Of a stretch of 6,011 nt of DNA, positions 4,983-6,011 are shown one piece after another (positions within the stretch are counted from its first letter, which is position 1; the number at the start of each line of letters is the position of its first letter). Source of the DNA: RGIG1927 sp045546275 (GTDB lineage: Bacteria > Bacillota > Clostridia > UMGS1883); the NCBI GenBank assembly GCA_045546275.1, contig JAZQCM010000020.1:1-6011 (forward strand), read 5' to 3'. The notes beneath the pieces are model-generated. The model searched no databases. It was not told the origin of the DNA and saw only the letters and a program-made list of their open reading frames with translations. Made by a program: the position numbers and the translations under genes.

Positions 4983-6011
4983 TTGAGTATGCTTGTAAAC
5001 GTCTTTTGCGTATCGGCATCTGCTAAATCGCCTGTAAACATTTTCAATGTTACGGTAGAAGAACCAAAAGCGGGAAACAAACCTGACTACAATGCATCCG
5101 TTCCTAAAACTGCCAGCACAAAGGTTGTTAATGTGGAATGGAAAGGCGAATTAGATGCAAACGGTTGCTTTAAAAGCGGCACGGAGTATACTGTTTATGT
5201 TACCGTGAAGCTCAAGGATGAACACAAGGACACCAAGTATATCAAGTATGTTAAGGACACTGTAAAGGTAAACGGCAACATTGCAAAGCTTAAAGATATT
5301 TCGGCAGACACCACACAAGCGGTTGTTTACTATACTTTCAAGACCGAGGAAGAAATTCCGCAGTTTTCTGAAGTGCCCGAAACTGTAACGCAACAATCCG
5401 ATACAACTGTAGAAAATCCCGTAACCTCGGCGAATGTAATCAAAGAGGCACATATTACCATTACACCTCCTGAAATTGGTAAAGCACCTACACAGACCGG
5501 AACAGTTACCGGTGCATCGGGTGTTACAGTGGCGAAAATTCAATGGGATGGCGAATTCGACGAAGACGGCTTTTTTGCAGATCACAAGGACTATGTTGCC
5601 TATATCGTATTGAAGGCAGATGACTCGGCAGGCGTTTTCAACGCAAAAAATTCCAATAACACATTCACGGTAAACGGCGATCCGGTAATAATTCAGACAG
5701 AAGATTCCTCAAAAGACTCCAAAGCGGCTGTGATACAGTTTGTTGTACGAACCGAGCAAGTTAAAGGCTCATCAACCTACGGAAAAGCAACACCCGTAGA
5801 GATGATTTCCATTGAGAACCTGCGTGAACCGGTTGTGGGCGAAAAGCCCGACTACGGAGCTAAAACACCAAACAGTGCAAGTACCTATGTCACAAGCGTA
5901 AAATGGGAAGGCACTTTTGATGAAAACGGTTGTTTCAAATACGGTGAAACATATAAATTCATTGCCGATGTTGCTGTAAAGCCGAGCCTCAATATGTTTA
6001 TTGATGACTGG
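4953..6011 (+). CDS. Secreted repeat protein, N-terminal 353 residues (3' end beyond right edge)
   Basis: From ATG 4953 the frame is open to the last base of the window (353 codons). Residues 1-24 form a signal peptide (MKKFLSILLC, hydrophobic core, VSASA before KSP). The mature part consists of similar units: residues 31-131, 167-267 and 284-353 (cut). Each has an opening beta strand (NVTVEEP, HITITPP, MISIENL), a G-x-x-P segment, V-x-x-(V/I)-x-W-x-G, D-x-(N/D)-G-(C/F)-F, a Tyr-centred strand (EYTVYVTV, DYVAYIVL, TYKFIADV) and, in the first two, VNG followed by a closing strand (VVYYTFKT, IQFVVRT). These are probably beta-sandwich domains like those repeated in other secreted Firmicutes proteins; I cannot name the family with certainty. 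A Thr/Ser/Pro/Glu-rich linker (132-166) joins units 1 and 2. The gene lies 27 bases after the large secreted-protein gene, same strand, so an operon and a joint surface role are likely. Any catalytic domain or cell-wall anchor would be past the window edge. Confidence 0.9.
   Translation, partial: MKKFLSILLCLSMLVNVFCVSASAKSPVNIFNVTVEEPKAGNKPDYNASVPKTASTKVVNVEWKGELDANGCFKSGTEYTVYVTVKLKDEHKDTKYIKYVKDTVKVNGNIAKLKDISADTTQAVVYYTFKTEEEIPQFSEVPETVTQQSDTTVENPVTSANVIKEAHITITPPEIGKAPTQTGTVTGASGVTVAKIQWDGEFDEDGFFADHKDYVAYIVLKADDSAGVFNAKNSNNTFTVNGDPVIIQTEDSSKDSKAAVIQFVVRTEQVKGSSTYGKATPVEMISIENLREPVVGEKPDYGAKTPNSASTYVTSVKWEGTFDENGCFKYGETYKFIADVAVKPSLNMFIDDW
5043..5345 (+). repeat. Protein repeat unit 1 (residues 31-131 of the second secreted protein)
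   Basis: This unit has the landmarks G-N-K-P-D-Y, V-E-W-K-G, D-A-N-G-C-F, TVYVTV, KVNG and VVYYTFKT. It is 101 residues long, the same as unit 2, but is closer in sequence to unit 3. Confidence 0.75.
5451..5753 (+). repeat. Protein repeat unit 2 (residues 167-267)
   Basis: This unit has the landmarks HITITPP, KIQWDGEFDEDGFF, DYVAYIVL, TVNG and IQFVVRT. It is the most diverged unit: it lacks the K-P-D-Y motif and has Phe in place of the Cys found in units 1 and 3. Confidence 0.7.
5802..6011 (+). repeat. Protein repeat unit 3 (residues 284-353, cut by the window edge)
   Basis: This unit has the landmarks MISIENL, G-E-K-P-D-Y, VKWEG, DENGCF, Y-G-E-T-Y and FIADVAV. About half of the residues in its first 50 aligned positions match unit 1. 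The VNG half lies beyond the window. Confidence 0.72.

Noticed and set aside
5151..5585. Minus-strand open frame of 144 codons, Cys- and Phe-rich
   Set aside because: It lies antisense to the repeat-protein gene, whose repeats and signal peptide are clear; no RBS or promoter was seen, and the composition is that of a complement of a Lys/Glu-rich gene.
1..6011. CRISPR array, tRNA/rRNA genes, insertion sequence or phage attachment site
   Set aside because: No regularly spaced repeats, no tRNA-like cloverleaf, no transposase or integrase reading frame and no terminal inverted repeats were seen.

Overview
The window looks like a piece of a low-to-moderate GC Gram-positive chromosome, most likely a gut-type member of the Clostridia (Eubacteriales; Ruminococcaceae or Oscillospiraceae-like). 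The grounds are strong AGGAGG-like ribosome binding sites, a TTG start, sigma-A-like promoters, Lys-rich signal peptides of the MKK(L/F)LSILLC type, and large secreted multidomain proteins built from FG-GAP, FN3-like and Ig-like modules. This taxonomic assignment is inference; no RNA or housekeeping gene is present to anchor it.

Left part (1-620). A MerR-family regulator runs leftwards off the window edge, with its N-terminal 132 residues present. Its upstream region is compact: a good sigma-A promoter for the regulator itself (TTGAAA-17-TATAAT, minus strand) lies back to back with a rightward promoter (TTGCAT-19-TACAAT). The 19-bp spacer of the rightward promoter is filled by an imperfect palindrome centred on ATCGAT. 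This is the classic MerR layout, predicting autorepression and activation of the divergent transcript. The first gene on that transcript (618-884, TTG start) encodes an 88-residue protein with a treble-clef/zinc-ribbon motif of the kind found in the DUF4379 (PF14311) family.

Centre and right (about 900-6011). A probable promoter and a strong RBS precede a 1309-residue secreted protein. It has a signal peptide, a probable calcium-binding FG-GAP beta-propeller, two beta-rich Gly/Ser/Thr segments separated by a Tyr-rich, partly helical stretch, an FN3-like domain, an Ig-like domain and a short C-terminal beta module. Twenty-seven bases downstream a second secreted protein begins. It is cut by the right edge after 353 residues and is made of about 101-residue repeats. 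The first 30 bases of both genes are identical at 29 positions, and no terminator separates them, so they probably form one operon making two exported proteins.

The function of the secreted pair is unknown. Surface adhesion or ligand binding is the conservative reading. A membrane-active role for the central part of the large protein is a weak, testable hypothesis. Nothing in the window shows that the MerR regulator controls the secreted pair.
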